Positions 46,783 through 55,320 of a DNA stretch of 64,000 nt are shown piece by piece. Both the position numbers and the translations under genes were made by a program. Position 1 is the stretch's first letter. Every line of letters begins with the position of its first letter. The stretch is taken from assembly GCA_039192515.1 (NCBI GenBank), contig JBCCXA010000014.1, forward strand, positions 1-64,000. The letters run 5' to 3'. This DNA comes from Verrucomicrobiota bacterium (GTDB taxonomy: Bacteria; Verrucomicrobiota; Verrucomicrobiia; Methylacidiphilales; JBCCWR01). The notes beneath the pieces were generated by a model that was given only the letters and a program-made list of their open reading frames with translations, made no database searches and was not told the DNA's origin.

Positions 46783-48141
46783 TTAAAAACTCCAGGTTAC
46801 TGAGACCATCCCAAAATCAATATCATCACCTCCAGCATCTGTAATCACTCCACCTGCGAAGAAATGGCTGTATGTCAAGTCAAATGCCAGATAGCGGTTC
46901 AATTGGTACTTAATGTAAATGGATGGAACATGTGCCACAAAATTTCCACTTTGGTTTGCCGTCCCAGGAAGTGGCCTTAGACCTCTCGAATAGACTGCCT
47001 CCTCATCTTCAAGACGCCAAAATAAATTCCAATCAAGCTTAACACTAAGGCTCTTGAGTGGATGCAGTGTTACAGCTGGGTCCACATTAAAGAAATTCTG
47101 CGGCACTAATACGGATGCCTCTTCAAAATAGGGTAGCTTTGGAAAAAGAGGATTGAATGTGTTTAGTTCGTTATCGTTTGGGTCATCGTCACCACTAGCA
47201 ATGTTCATACTTAGTTCGACACGTGGGGACCAAGGTAGCCTTTCAAATGTATAGCCATTGATAGTCGCAACAGTCCACGCACTTATGTCAGCATTTCCAA
47301 AATCGCCAAGCTGGTAAATAAACTCATAATTCCAATCCCAGGCTCCTTGCTTGCCAAATAACCTTGAGCCCAGTGAATGCCGGGTTTCATTGGCACTTCC
47401 TTGTGTATAAACCCTATTTCCCCGGTAGGTTCCAAGGTAGTAAAAGTCTGCTTTGGTTAGCCCATAGTCCCAAGTAGTATAAACTCCCCATAAACTTGAA
47501 TCATAATCAGCGTCATCATCAAAGGCATATTTTTTGATCTCAGTCTCATACGTGGCAAGAAGCGTGATATCCCCTCCAAATATCTCACTATCCACACGTA
47601 TTCCATCAAAATTCTGACGAACATTTGGTCCATTGCGTAAAGAAACTAGACGAGCCGAACCTAAAGAAATATGTTGCCGCCCCACACGCAGACGATAATT
47701 CGCCAGAGACAAATCGGCAAATGCTTGTGCTAAATCCATGTTGTTCTCATCAAAGGGACCCGATTGAATCTCATGGGTGAAATTCAAGTAGCTACCAAAT
47801 TCAACAAAGGTGCGAAAATGTTCATTGATATATAAATCTCCATGTAAAAGGATTCTTTGTAAAAAAATGTTTCCGTCATCCTCAATTGGTAAAAGACCAA
47901 ACCGATCATTTCCGAATACATTTAACCGCTCGCGAACTGAACCGCCCAAGGAAAGATAAGCATCTCCTTGTAAAGGCAAAAATTTAATTTGTTCATAGCT
48001 ATTGAGAGTTTCTTTTTCTGAAAGATAAGAATAATCCTCAAGCCACCGAAATGGGGATATCGTTGGTGGTTCAGCGTGAATATTAAGTGTTAAAATTCCG
48101 CTCAACCAAAAGCCAATTAAAAAAACTTTTTCATCATTCAT
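46783..48141 (-). CDS. Alginate-export-type outer-membrane porin
   Basis: A 452-residue outer-membrane beta barrel with a signal peptide (VFLIGFWLSGILTLNIHA). The AlgE-like family pattern is clear: LSLGGSVRERLNVFGND near the start, YINEHFRTFVEFGSYLNF, YRLRVGRQHISLGSARLVS with GPNVRQNFDGIR, and alternating amphipathic strands to a terminal Phe (FGMVSVTWSF). Such channels move polyanionic sugars or other small solutes, and the name alginate-export covers many of unknown substrate. It is encoded divergently from the giant beta-helix gene, so the two may share the 235-nt intergenic promoter region. Confidence 0.88.
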   Translation of the reverse strand: MNDEKVFLIGFWLSGILTLNIHAEPPTISPFRWLEDYSYLSEKETLNSYEQIKFLPLQGDAYLSLGGSVRERLNVFGNDRFGLLPIEDDGNIFLQRILLHGDLYINEHFRTFVEFGSYLNFTHEIQSGPFDENNMDLAQAFADLSLANYRLRVGRQHISLGSARLVSLRNGPNVRQNFDGIRVDSEIFGGDITLLATYETEIKKYAFDDDADYDSSLWGVYTTWDYGLTKADFYYLGTYRGNRVYTQGSANETRHSLGSRLFGKQGAWDWNYEFIYQLGDFGNADISAWTVATINGYTFERLPWSPRVELSMNIASGDDDPNDNELNTFNPLFPKLPYFEEASVLVPQNFFNVDPAVTLHPLKSLSVKLDWNLFWRLEDEEAVYSRGLRPLPGTANQSGNFVAHVPSIYIKYQLNRYLAFDLTYSHFFAGGVITDAGGDDIDFGMVSVTWSF

Positions 48142-48376
48142 TAAACACTCCCATCTCGCTCACTCATAGTTCTTATAAATAACGCGAGACTAAATAATAG
48201 TTAAGCATCATTCCTTTACTATAAAATCATAATTCTCGCTTCGTAGCCTGATTCATTCCTTTTGATTCAAACCGAATAATTATACCATTCAGATTAAAGC
48301 TAATGCGGTTCAATTTCGCCATATGGTAAGATAATTAGGATCGCTTTCTATTAGTCGTAAAAGTAACTTTTTAACC

Positions 48377-51300
48377 ATGAGGTGTTTTGTTCTTTTTATT
48401 CTGGGCTGTTCTGTTTTTAATATGGTTAGTCAAATTTCAGCACAAGTAGAAGAAACAGCTACTTGGGGCGGAAGAGGTCTAACTACCAATTGGGAAGATG
48501 CTGCCAACTGGACAACAGCAGCCTTCCCCGACAATGATTCAACCATAGAGTACCGTGTGACCATTGATGGTGCCAGCAATCAAGGACAACAATCAGTCGT
48601 TACCCTGACTGGGTCCAGTGGTAATATAGAAATCAACACACTACAACTCTTTAGCAATGTCGCAATCGATCCTGACACGCTTATTATCGATGACAATGTG
48701 AATCTTACCATTGAGCAAGATAATGCCGTCGGCACCACTTCCTTCATTAATAACGGAGGACTTATCCGAGTTGTATCAGCGGGTGCATTCTCGCAGCTTA
48801 TTGTCAGGGGAGGAACGGTTGATCTAACTGGCAATGGAACTATCCGATTAGAAGACGGAACACGAGCAAGAATCAACGGAAACGGCACCTCACCTATTCT
48901 CAATAATGTTAGCAATACCATCGAGGGCTATGGGCTATTAGGTAATAACCAATTAGGTCTCATAAATGGAGGTGTTATAAGTGCCAACATCAATGGGGAA
49001 ACCCTTCAAGTCAATGCTTCCCCGAATGCCATGACCAATTCAAATATCATGAGAGCTTCCAGTGGCGGAATTCTTCTTATTAATGGAACTGACATTACTA
49101 ATTTAGGCAGTGGTGGTCTCCAGGTATTTGATAACAGCTTAGTCAATTTGGACAGTTCTACTTTGATCGATGGGACTCTCATTAGCACAGGGACTGGTAG
49201 ATTTCAAATCGTGGATAGCTCTACCATCGATGGGAGTACTTCAGGAGATGTTCTGATTGAAGCACCCATCGATGTATTAAATGTACAAAACTTAACCCTT
49301 GTCGGAGACATTGATAACTCGAATACCATCCATGTGAATGGCACCGGTTCTTTAAACCAAATAGTCATAGAAGGAACAGTCACGCTGAAGAGCAATGGAA
49401 ACATCGTTCTATCGGATGATCCCAACAATCGAATAAACAGTGGGGGCTCCACTCCCGTTCTTAATAACCTGAACAACACTATTTCTGGCGCTGGTATTAT
49501 CTCTAATAACAACATGGGAGTCATCAATGGTTCCTCTGCTCTTATTTTAGTCGATGGCACCAACAGCCTACGCCTCAATCCAAACAGTTCCGACCTTAAG
49601 AATGCCGGAATCATTCGAGCAATTGGTTCTGGTGGGATTCTTTTTCAGGGCGGTGATTACTTCAATTTTATTAGCGGCGATGAAGGACTTATTGAGATCA
49701 TTGGAAGTTCTCTGCAGCTAGACGGGGGGGCTGATGTGAGCGGAGGCGAGATGCAAATAGAAAATGCTTCCACACTTATACTAAATGGGGGCGATTATAT
49801 CGATGGCAACCTGGATGTCGATTCCAGCAGCTCGATTTCTGTCATCTCCTCCGGTTGTGTGTTAGGGGGAAATGTCACCCTTGATGGAGATACCACAATC
49901 AACGCAAACGCGCAACTCACCTTGTTAAGCGATGGCAATTATACTAACACTGCCACCATTAGCTTAAATGCAACAGACACTCTGTTGAGCCAATTCATTT
50001 GTGATGACGGCCCTGTATCACTATCTGGTGGCGGAGTTGTTACTTTAAGTGATTCGACGAGAAACCGTATTACCGGCAGTGGATCATCTCCATCCTTTAC
50101 CAATATGGATCACCTCATAGAGGGTGCAGGGGAATATGGACTCAATCAACTTACTCTAGAAAATCAGGGTACCATCCGCGCCATCTACACCACACCACTC
50201 ATTATCAACCCTGATACTGGTGGCATGACCAATACCGGGACGATGGAATCAATGGGATCAGGAGCGATTCTTCGATTATCTGCCACTGACTACTTCAATG
50301 ACGGAGGCATCATTCAGGCACAAACCGGAAGCAGTGTCGAGTTTGACCAAGCTGACATCGTCAGCGGAACTTTACAGACATTTGGAACCGGTAAACTCAT
50401 AGTTCCATCAGGAACCTTTGAATGGGATGGAGGTCCGGGAGCTACTCTGGCTGGAAATCTTGTAGTCGAGAATGCTGCTGTCTTAAATCTAAACGGCTCT
50501 TTCAATATCGGGTCGAGTCTAATTGAAGTAAAATCCAGCGGAGGTAGTACCACGATAAGTATCGATGGAACCAGTACCTTGACCGGAAATGGTACGATAC
50601 AATTCTCTGATTTTATTAACAATCGAATCAACAGTGGTTCTGGAGCAGTTCGATTTATCAATGATGGCAATACCATTCAAGGCTCCTTGGAAATAGGATT
50701 GAACAACATGGGATTCACCAATAACGCACTCGTCAATGCTACCGGAACTGAAGGAATCATCATAGACACCAACGGCAATGGTCTTGTCAATTCAGGCACT
50801 TTTCGATCCTCCAACCCTTCCGGGCTCTTGCGTATCAGAACACCTGTAACTTTTGATAATACGGGAGGAATCATTGAGGCGCTAGATGGTTGTACGGTTG
50901 AGTTGCAGGCAGCCGATATCTCAGCAGGCACTTTGCAAACCACGGGTACGGGACAGATTGTTGTCACCGACAGTTTGACCATCACCAATACTGGCTCCAC
51001 CACTTTGAATGGTAACTTTTCTGTTAATAACAATGAAGCCTTAACTCTTTTCGGTGATTTCACTGTTGGTTCCAGCAACTTCAAGCTTAACGGAAATTCC
51101 AATGCCACCTTCTTAATCATACCAGGAGATCATACGATAACCGGAACCGGAATCATTGACATGGGTGATAATGGCTCCGGCCGCATCAATGAGCCCGTTA
51201 CAGGCGCTGTAGGTGGAGAAGTCCTAACCATTAATGATATGACTATCATTGGATCAGGATTGCTGGGGAACGACAACATCGACTTTATTAACAATGGAAC

Positions 51301-51919
51301 AGTTCGAGCGACAAGTGAAACCAGCACTCTTGAAATTAATGTACCAGGTACCGACTGGTGGGATAACCCGGCTCTAGGAACTCTTATTGCCGAAGGAGCG
51401 GCCGGGATGCACATCAGACAGAAGTTTCGTAACACTGGCACCGTGCAAATTAATTCTGGAAGTCAGTTTGTCGTAGATGGAGAATACGGGCAACTCGGCA
51501 ATGGCACCACTGTTGTCAATGGAACACTAACTCCCTCTGGGGATATGAACATCGCATCACCGTCAACTCTTTCAGGGTCTGGTATACTAAACTCAGATGT
51601 CAATTTGCAAGGCACACTTTCTCCAGGAAACTCCATTGGTAGTATCACCATTGCAACGGGCAACCAGCTTTTCCTAGATTCCGGATCCGAGTTATTTATC
51701 GAAATTGCCTCTAAATCAGATTTTGATAGCTTGGAAACGGTGGCGTCTTCAATCCTAGCAGGAGGGGCAACTGTAACGGTTGATTTCGTAAATGGTTATG
51801 CCCCAGAAAATGGGGATACCTTCACCATTTACAGTGGCGCTCTGCCTCAGCAGTGGGAGGTCTTGATGGCTTCAGTTCCTCCACTGCTCCCGTTGGCTTT
51901 ACTGCAGTCACAACTATAA
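48377..51919 (+). CDS. Giant exported beta-helix protein, N-terminal frame (frameshifted)
   Basis: A signal peptide (CFVLFILGCSVFNMVSQISA) is followed by over 1,000 residues of Asn/Gly/Thr/Ser-rich beta-helix sequence. A unit with the pattern GNGTI-(R/V)LxD-NRI-N-G-..-LNN recurs near residues 152, 339, 550, 736 and 922, at 186-211-residue spacing. Near 1090 the text GTLSPGNSIGSITI is the autotransporter-associated repeat. The frame then goes into VLMASVPPLLPLALLQSQL and stops, while the natural continuation lies one frame over (next entry). A one-base change near 51834-51853 is inferred. It was probably a surface adhesin or polysaccharide-binding protein. Confidence 0.82.
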   Translation: MRCFVLFILGCSVFNMVSQISAQVEETATWGGRGLTTNWEDAANWTTAAFPDNDSTIEYRVTIDGASNQGQQSVVTLTGSSGNIEINTLQLFSNVAIDPDTLIIDDNVNLTIEQDNAVGTTSFINNGGLIRVVSAGAFSQLIVRGGTVDLTGNGTIRLEDGTRARINGNGTSPILNNVSNTIEGYGLLGNNQLGLINGGVISANINGETLQVNASPNAMTNSNIMRASSGGILLINGTDITNLGSGGLQVFDNSLVNLDSSTLIDGTLISTGTGRFQIVDSSTIDGSTSGDVLIEAPIDVLNVQNLTLVGDIDNSNTIHVNGTGSLNQIVIEGTVTLKSNGNIVLSDDPNNRINSGGSTPVLNNLNNTISGAGIISNNNMGVINGSSALILVDGTNSLRLNPNSSDLKNAGIIRAIGSGGILFQGGDYFNFISGDEGLIEIIGSSLQLDGGADVSGGEMQIENASTLILNGGDYIDGNLDVDSSSSISVISSGCVLGGNVTLDGDTTINANAQLTLLSDGNYTNTATISLNATDTLLSQFICDDGPVSLSGGGVVTLSDSTRNRITGSGSSPSFTNMDHLIEGAGEYGLNQLTLENQGTIRAIYTTPLIINPDTGGMTNTGTMESMGSGAILRLSATDYFNDGGIIQAQTGSSVEFDQADIVSGTLQTFGTGKLIVPSGTFEWDGGPGATLAGNLVVENAAVLNLNGSFNIGSSLIEVKSSGGSTTISIDGTSTLTGNGTIQFSDFINNRINSGSGAVRFINDGNTIQGSLEIGLNNMGFTNNALVNATGTEGIIIDTNGNGLVNSGTFRSSNPSGLLRIRTPVTFDNTGGIIEALDGCTVELQAADISAGTLQTTGTGQIVVTDSLTITNTGSTTLNGNFSVNNNEALTLFGDFTVGSSNFKLNGNSNATFLIIPGDHTITGTGIIDMGDNGSGRINEPVTGAVGGEVLTINDMTIIGSGLLGNDNIDFINNGTVRATSETSTLEINVPGTDWWDNPALGTLIAEGAAGMHIRQKFRNTGTVQINSGSQFVVDGEYGQLGNGTTVVNGTLTPSGDMNIASPSTLSGSGILNSDVNLQGTLSPGNSIGSITIATGNQLFLDSGSELFIEIASKSDFDSLETVASSILAGGATVTVDFVNGYAPENGDTFTIYSGALPQQWEVLMASVPPLLPLALLQSQL

Positions 51920-52368
51920 ATGATTCCGGTCAAATTATTATTGGCATCGGAACAACCAATACCAATACCTACGAGAATTTTCAGCAACTCTATTACACCG
52001 CTCAAGAAATTCTCGATGGCGATGCCGATCCAGATACTGATATCAATGGCGACGGCATCCATAACAAAACTGCTTTTGCCCTAGGACTTAATCCTCTTGT
52101 GTTCCATACAGATATTTTTACGCCGCTATTTATAGAGATCGATGGGGACTTTTATTTTGCAGTTGATTATACTCGTCCAATAGGGCCAGATAAACCGCTT
52201 GGAGTAGTCTACAACCACGTTCGCAGTTTGGATTTAGTTAGCTATGATCAACCTATAATCGTTGAAAGTGTCATCGACAATTTGAACAATACTGAAACAG
52301 TCACCTTTCGCTCGGCCGAGCCGCTGCTTGATAGAGCCTTCATGATGCTGGCAGTAGAACTGCAATAG
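51853..52368 (+). pseudogene. C-terminal part of the giant beta-helix protein, out of frame
   Basis: This frame resumes at GGLDGFSSSTAPVGFTAVTT, then shows DGDADPDTDINGDGIHNKTAFALGLNP, split as a calcium-binding-like stretch, and ends in a 100-residue domain (DYTRPIGPDKPLGVVYNHVR ... RSAEPLLDRAFMMLAVELQ). That closing pattern (D-G-D-G-x-x-N-x-x-x-F-A-L-G-L-N-P plus a beta-domain) is common at the ends of exported verrucomicrobial proteins, so the two frames surely formed one gene. It has no ribosome binding site of its own. A sequencing error at the junction cannot be excluded. Confidence 0.8.
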
Positions 52369-52370
52369 AA

Positions 52371-52580
52371 GCTAAGCTCGAAGAATCCAGAGAAAAGCTT
52401 CTTTTAGCAAAAGCTGAGATCCTAGTGGCTTCTGCCAATCCCTACACAAGAGCGAAAAATGTCGCAGAGCAACTCAAAGTAAAATTCCCTAGGGCTATAC
52501 TATCGCAATGAATCCTATGAAGGGACTTGGTGTTTACACCTCAGTGCCTCGTTACGTAGACACCCCTACTCAAAAATCCT
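52371..52580 (+). pseudogene. Ruined copy of the peroxiredoxin-like gene
   Basis: Directly after the beta-helix gene the plus strand reads KLEESREKLLLAKAEILVAS, then RAKNVAEQLKVKFP and, after a one-base shift, GYTIAMNPMKGLGVYTSVP. The intact gene at 45923 encodes RLEELREKFMAAKAEIVVVS, AKDMVEQTKMKFP and GYDLSIDQMKELGVYISMP. About 65 codons, matching residues 54-118, survive; the active-site part and the C-terminus are gone. It overlaps the 3' end of the SDR gene by a few bases. Confidence 0.9.
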
Positions 52581-53316
52581 GAACGGTTGGTCGGAGAATA
52601 ATTTCATTAACATCCACATCTGCTGGCTGCTCTATTGCATAGGCAATCGCACGAGCAACTGAATCCGCTGGAATGGCATTATTCTCATAAAAATCATTTA
52701 GGAATTGCGCACTTTCGTCATGAGACGATCCATGCTTAAGTTCGGAATCAACGGCACCTGGCTCAATACATGTCGTTCGTATTTTACCACCAACTTCGTG
52801 GCGCAATCCCTCACTTATAGCTCTAACAGCGAACTTGGTGCCACTATATATAGTTCCACCGGGGCTAAATACTTTGACGCCTGCAACAGAAGAGATATTA
52901 ATGAATTGTCCACTTCCCTGTTTTTCAAAGGCTGGTAAGGCAGCCGCAATACCATACAAAACACCCTTGATGTTGATATCAATCATTCGGTCCCATTCGT
53001 CGACATGCAGTGCTGATATTGGAGAAATAGCCATCAGTCCAGCGTTATTAACCATCACATCTACACGATCGAAAACATCGATAGCTTTGTTTACAAGCGC
53101 CGCAACATCACTATTCGAGGTTACATCCGTCACAAAATAATCTGCGTTGCCTCCAGCCTCTTTTATATCTTTAACAATTGATTGCAATTTATCCTCTCGA
53201 CGTGCCCCAAGAATGACCTTGGCACCCAATCTTGCTAAATGGCGTGCAGTAGATTCACCTAGGCCGCTGCTACCGCCAGTGATGACCACAACTTTATTTT
53301 CAATATTCTTGCTCAT
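52570..53316 (-). CDS. Short-chain dehydrogenase/reductase
   Basis: A classical SDR of 248 residues. The cofactor motif TGGSSGLG lies at 13-20, NNAG at 90-93, the catalytic serine at 142-143, and the Y157-x3-K161 pair in TIYSGTKFAV. R39/R40 after the second strand (GARRED) favour NADPH. The C-terminal IEPGAVDSEL is the family norm. The precise substrate is unknown; clade-wise it resembles clavaldehyde-dehydrogenase-like, oxidative-stress or detoxification SDRs. It lies downstream of the FMN-reductase gene on the same strand with a 204-nt gap. Confidence 0.92.
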   Translation of the reverse strand: MSKNIENKVVVITGGSSGLGESTARHLARLGAKVILGARREDKLQSIVKDIKEAGGNADYFVTDVTSNSDVAALVNKAIDVFDRVDVMVNNAGLMAISPISALHVDEWDRMIDINIKGVLYGIAAALPAFEKQGSGQFINISSVAGVKVFSPGGTIYSGTKFAVRAISEGLRHEVGGKIRTTCIEPGAVDSELKHGSSHDESAQFLNDFYENNAIPADSVARAIAYAIEQPADVDVNEIILRPTVQDF

Positions 53317-53520
53317 GTTCTACTTCCCTTACAATGTGTAATTTGATATTTCTTCTGGTAAAGTGTCGTTAAATAATATTCCGATTTGTTGACATATTCA
53401 GCATAACAGGATCTGAAGGCCGGATAATTCCACTCCCAATAGAGTCTAACGCATAAATGACTCATTACCAAAATAACATTTTATCCTAAATCACTTTTCT
53501 AGGCATTAGAGATACAGATT

Positions 53521-54054
53521 CTACAGTGCTTTTGAGAATTCGGTGACTGCCGATTTAAGCTGGGAGAGAAGTTCAGCATCGGTGACTCCCTCCTCCCTAG
53601 AAAAGTTTTCATGAAACGAAGGTAAAGAAAATGTGGTAACTACCTTAGCTCCTAAGTGTGGAAAAGTTGCTTCTGCTGCTGATAACACGGTGCTGGCACC
53701 TCTCTGACCAGGAGAAGTGCTAAGCAGAAGCATAGCTTTTTCAGACCATAGCTTTTGCTTGTGACGGGAAGCCCAATCCAGAATATTTTTAAAGGCCGCC
53801 GAATAACTACCGTTATGCTCAGCTAGAGACAGGATGACTCCATCACTCGACTCAATGAGCTGAACCAACTGTTGTGCCAAATCAGGAACACCACCACTAG
53901 ATTCTCGTTCAGGTGAATAGATGGGCATCTCATAGTCATTCAAATCTAGAACCACCTTCTTAGTATCACTAAGAAGAGATCCTGCAAATGTTGCTAGAGA
54001 CCTATTAATTGATGTGATGCTGTTACTGGCGCCAATGATTAGTATCTTTTTCAT
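53521..54054 (-). CDS. NAD(P)H-dependent FMN reductase
   Basis: A flavodoxin-like reductase of 177 residues. The FMN phosphate loop is IIGASNSITSINRSL (7-21), followed by LNDYEMPIYSPERE, SSDGVILSLAEHNGSYSAAF (flavin/nicotinamide part) and KNILDWASRHKQKLW, with STSPGQRGAS. Such enzymes reduce quinones, azo compounds or chromate. It has an eroded partner copy at 46480-46710. Short MarR/TetR-type regulators are often adjacent; here only a possible TetR end is seen upstream at 54440. Confidence 0.9.
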   Translation of the reverse strand: MKKILIIGASNSITSINRSLATFAGSLLSDTKKVVLDLNDYEMPIYSPERESSGGVPDLAQQLVQLIESSDGVILSLAEHNGSYSAAFKNILDWASRHKQKLWSEKAMLLLSTSPGQRGASTVLSAAEATFPHLGAKVVTTFSLPSFHENFSREEGVTDAELLSQLKSAVTEFSKAL

Positions 54055-54439
54055 ATTCCATTTTCCTGTTAATTATCAATTTTAATTTAATTAAAAAGCG
54101 CACAGAAGAGACTCTTTAAAAAAAGATATTTCTGTTGTTTTAATAGGGTATGAGACCGCAGCCTTTTTTTGCCAGGTGATAGCTATTGCCACTATGAGGA
54201 ATAAACCTGATCTGTTCACAAGAATTGAGACTCTCTTATTGAGGTAAGTATGAATCATCCCCCAATAGTAGAGTTCCTTATTTTGGAGCCTTAGCACACG
54301 CATTTTTGGTGACATAATAATTCGCCATAGGAATCTCAATACCATTTTTACACCCTTCATGTAGATGAACCTATAAGTAACCCTATTACTAATAGAGTCA
54401 ATAGTATTAGTGATTATTGATTAGAGATCTTTCAAATAG
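54055..54439. other. Gap upstream of the FMN-reductase gene
   Basis: A minus-strand frame of 89 codons (54091-54360) is present but has an irregular composition and no start signal, so it is not called. The gap otherwise appears to hold the promoter region of the reductase gene; no clear hexamer pair was found. Confidence 0.35.
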
Positions 54440-54631
54440 ATGCATGCTGTAAAGCTTTCGGGTCATTTTATGGAATTATTGGGAGATAAAAAATTGTCTG
54501 ATAGAATAACCTGCCTTCTGATACCTTATTTTGAGGGTTACTTCATTACACATAAAGCTATGCCTATGTCCAAAAAAGAAACTGCTAAAATGCTAACCGA
54601 ACTCTGCTGCAAGAACTATTTAAAACCATGA
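54440..54631 (+). pseudogene. Possible remnant of a TetR-type regulator C-terminus
   Basis: A 63-codon frame reads GHFMELLGDKKLSDRITC, then LLIPYFEGYFITHKAMPMSK and ends ETAKMLTELCCKNYLKP. A helix of this kind followed by a conserved-looking SKKETAKML..L..NYLK tail is like the last two helices of TetR-family regulators. No DNA-binding domain precedes it: upstream is stop-rich. The assignment is an inference from pattern only. Confidence 0.3.
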
Positions 54632-54638
54632 TTCTAAA

Positions 54639-55127
54639 CTATCTTGAGTAAGCCAAATCAGGCTCTCCAGATTGTTTGACCTTTGGATACTTTCCCCCTA
54701 CTCGCTCAAAGGTCTCTGTTCTACCAAACCAACCAATCAGTAGATATCCTCTTACTTTCAGTGCTCCCGTTTTAGGCTCAGACCAAATATAACCATCATA
54801 TAAAATCCCCTTGTCTGGATCATATACTTTTCCTCCTTCCCAATGCTGCTGTTTTTCATTCCATCGAAAGCCTTCCATGACTGTTAATCCTAAAAGAGGT
54901 CGCCCCCTCAATGTCTCATCAGGATTTTTTTCATCCAACATATGCTGTGCACTTTTCTTGAGTGCTATCACTTTGACTTGTAATTCACCATTTATGACAG
55001 ATGCCTCAAGCTTTCCATCACCATCAATCAGCATCCAATAAACACCCTCTGCCGGATTTGCCTTAATGTGAGAAGCAACCGTCACCAGTAAGAGATTCAT
55101 CAGAAATATTCGACAAATTAACTTCAT
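54639..55127 (-). CDS. DUF2147 family exported protein
   Basis: The ATG at 55127 gives a signal peptide (KLICRIFLMNLLLVTVASHIKA); a GTG five codons upstream is also possible. The mature part shows the DUF2147 pattern: PAEGVYWMLIDGDGKLEA, RPLLGLTVMEGFRWNE, WEGGKVYDPDKGILYDGYIW and KVRGYLLIGWFGRTETFERV. The family forms a small periplasmic beta-barrel-like domain of unknown function, often near envelope genes. It is the only gene in its direction here, 178 nt from the MscS stop. Confidence 0.88.
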   Translation of the reverse strand: MKLICRIFLMNLLLVTVASHIKANPAEGVYWMLIDGDGKLEASVINGELQVKVIALKKSAQHMLDEKNPDETLRGRPLLGLTVMEGFRWNEKQQHWEGGKVYDPDKGILYDGYIWSEPKTGALKVRGYLLIGWFGRTETFERVGGKYPKVKQSGEPDLAYSR

Positions 55128-55320
55128 GAGATCAGCTTGCACTAATTGAAATATCGGTCAAGGAACACAAAGTCTGGTATTCGATAGCTCTTCCAAACAC
55201 GCGAAGACTTTGTGATCAAATAAAAATATCGCCATCTGAATCAAAAAGAGCTTAGGCTAGAGAACGTAAGAGTTCGAGTAGACTCTCAGCTTTTTTGAGG
55301 TTAGGATCTTACCTAACTCA

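Noticed and set aside
54091..54360. 89-codon minus-strand frame upstream of the FMN reductase
   Set aside because: Irregular mix of basic and hydrophobic residues, no start signal and no neighbour on the same transcript.
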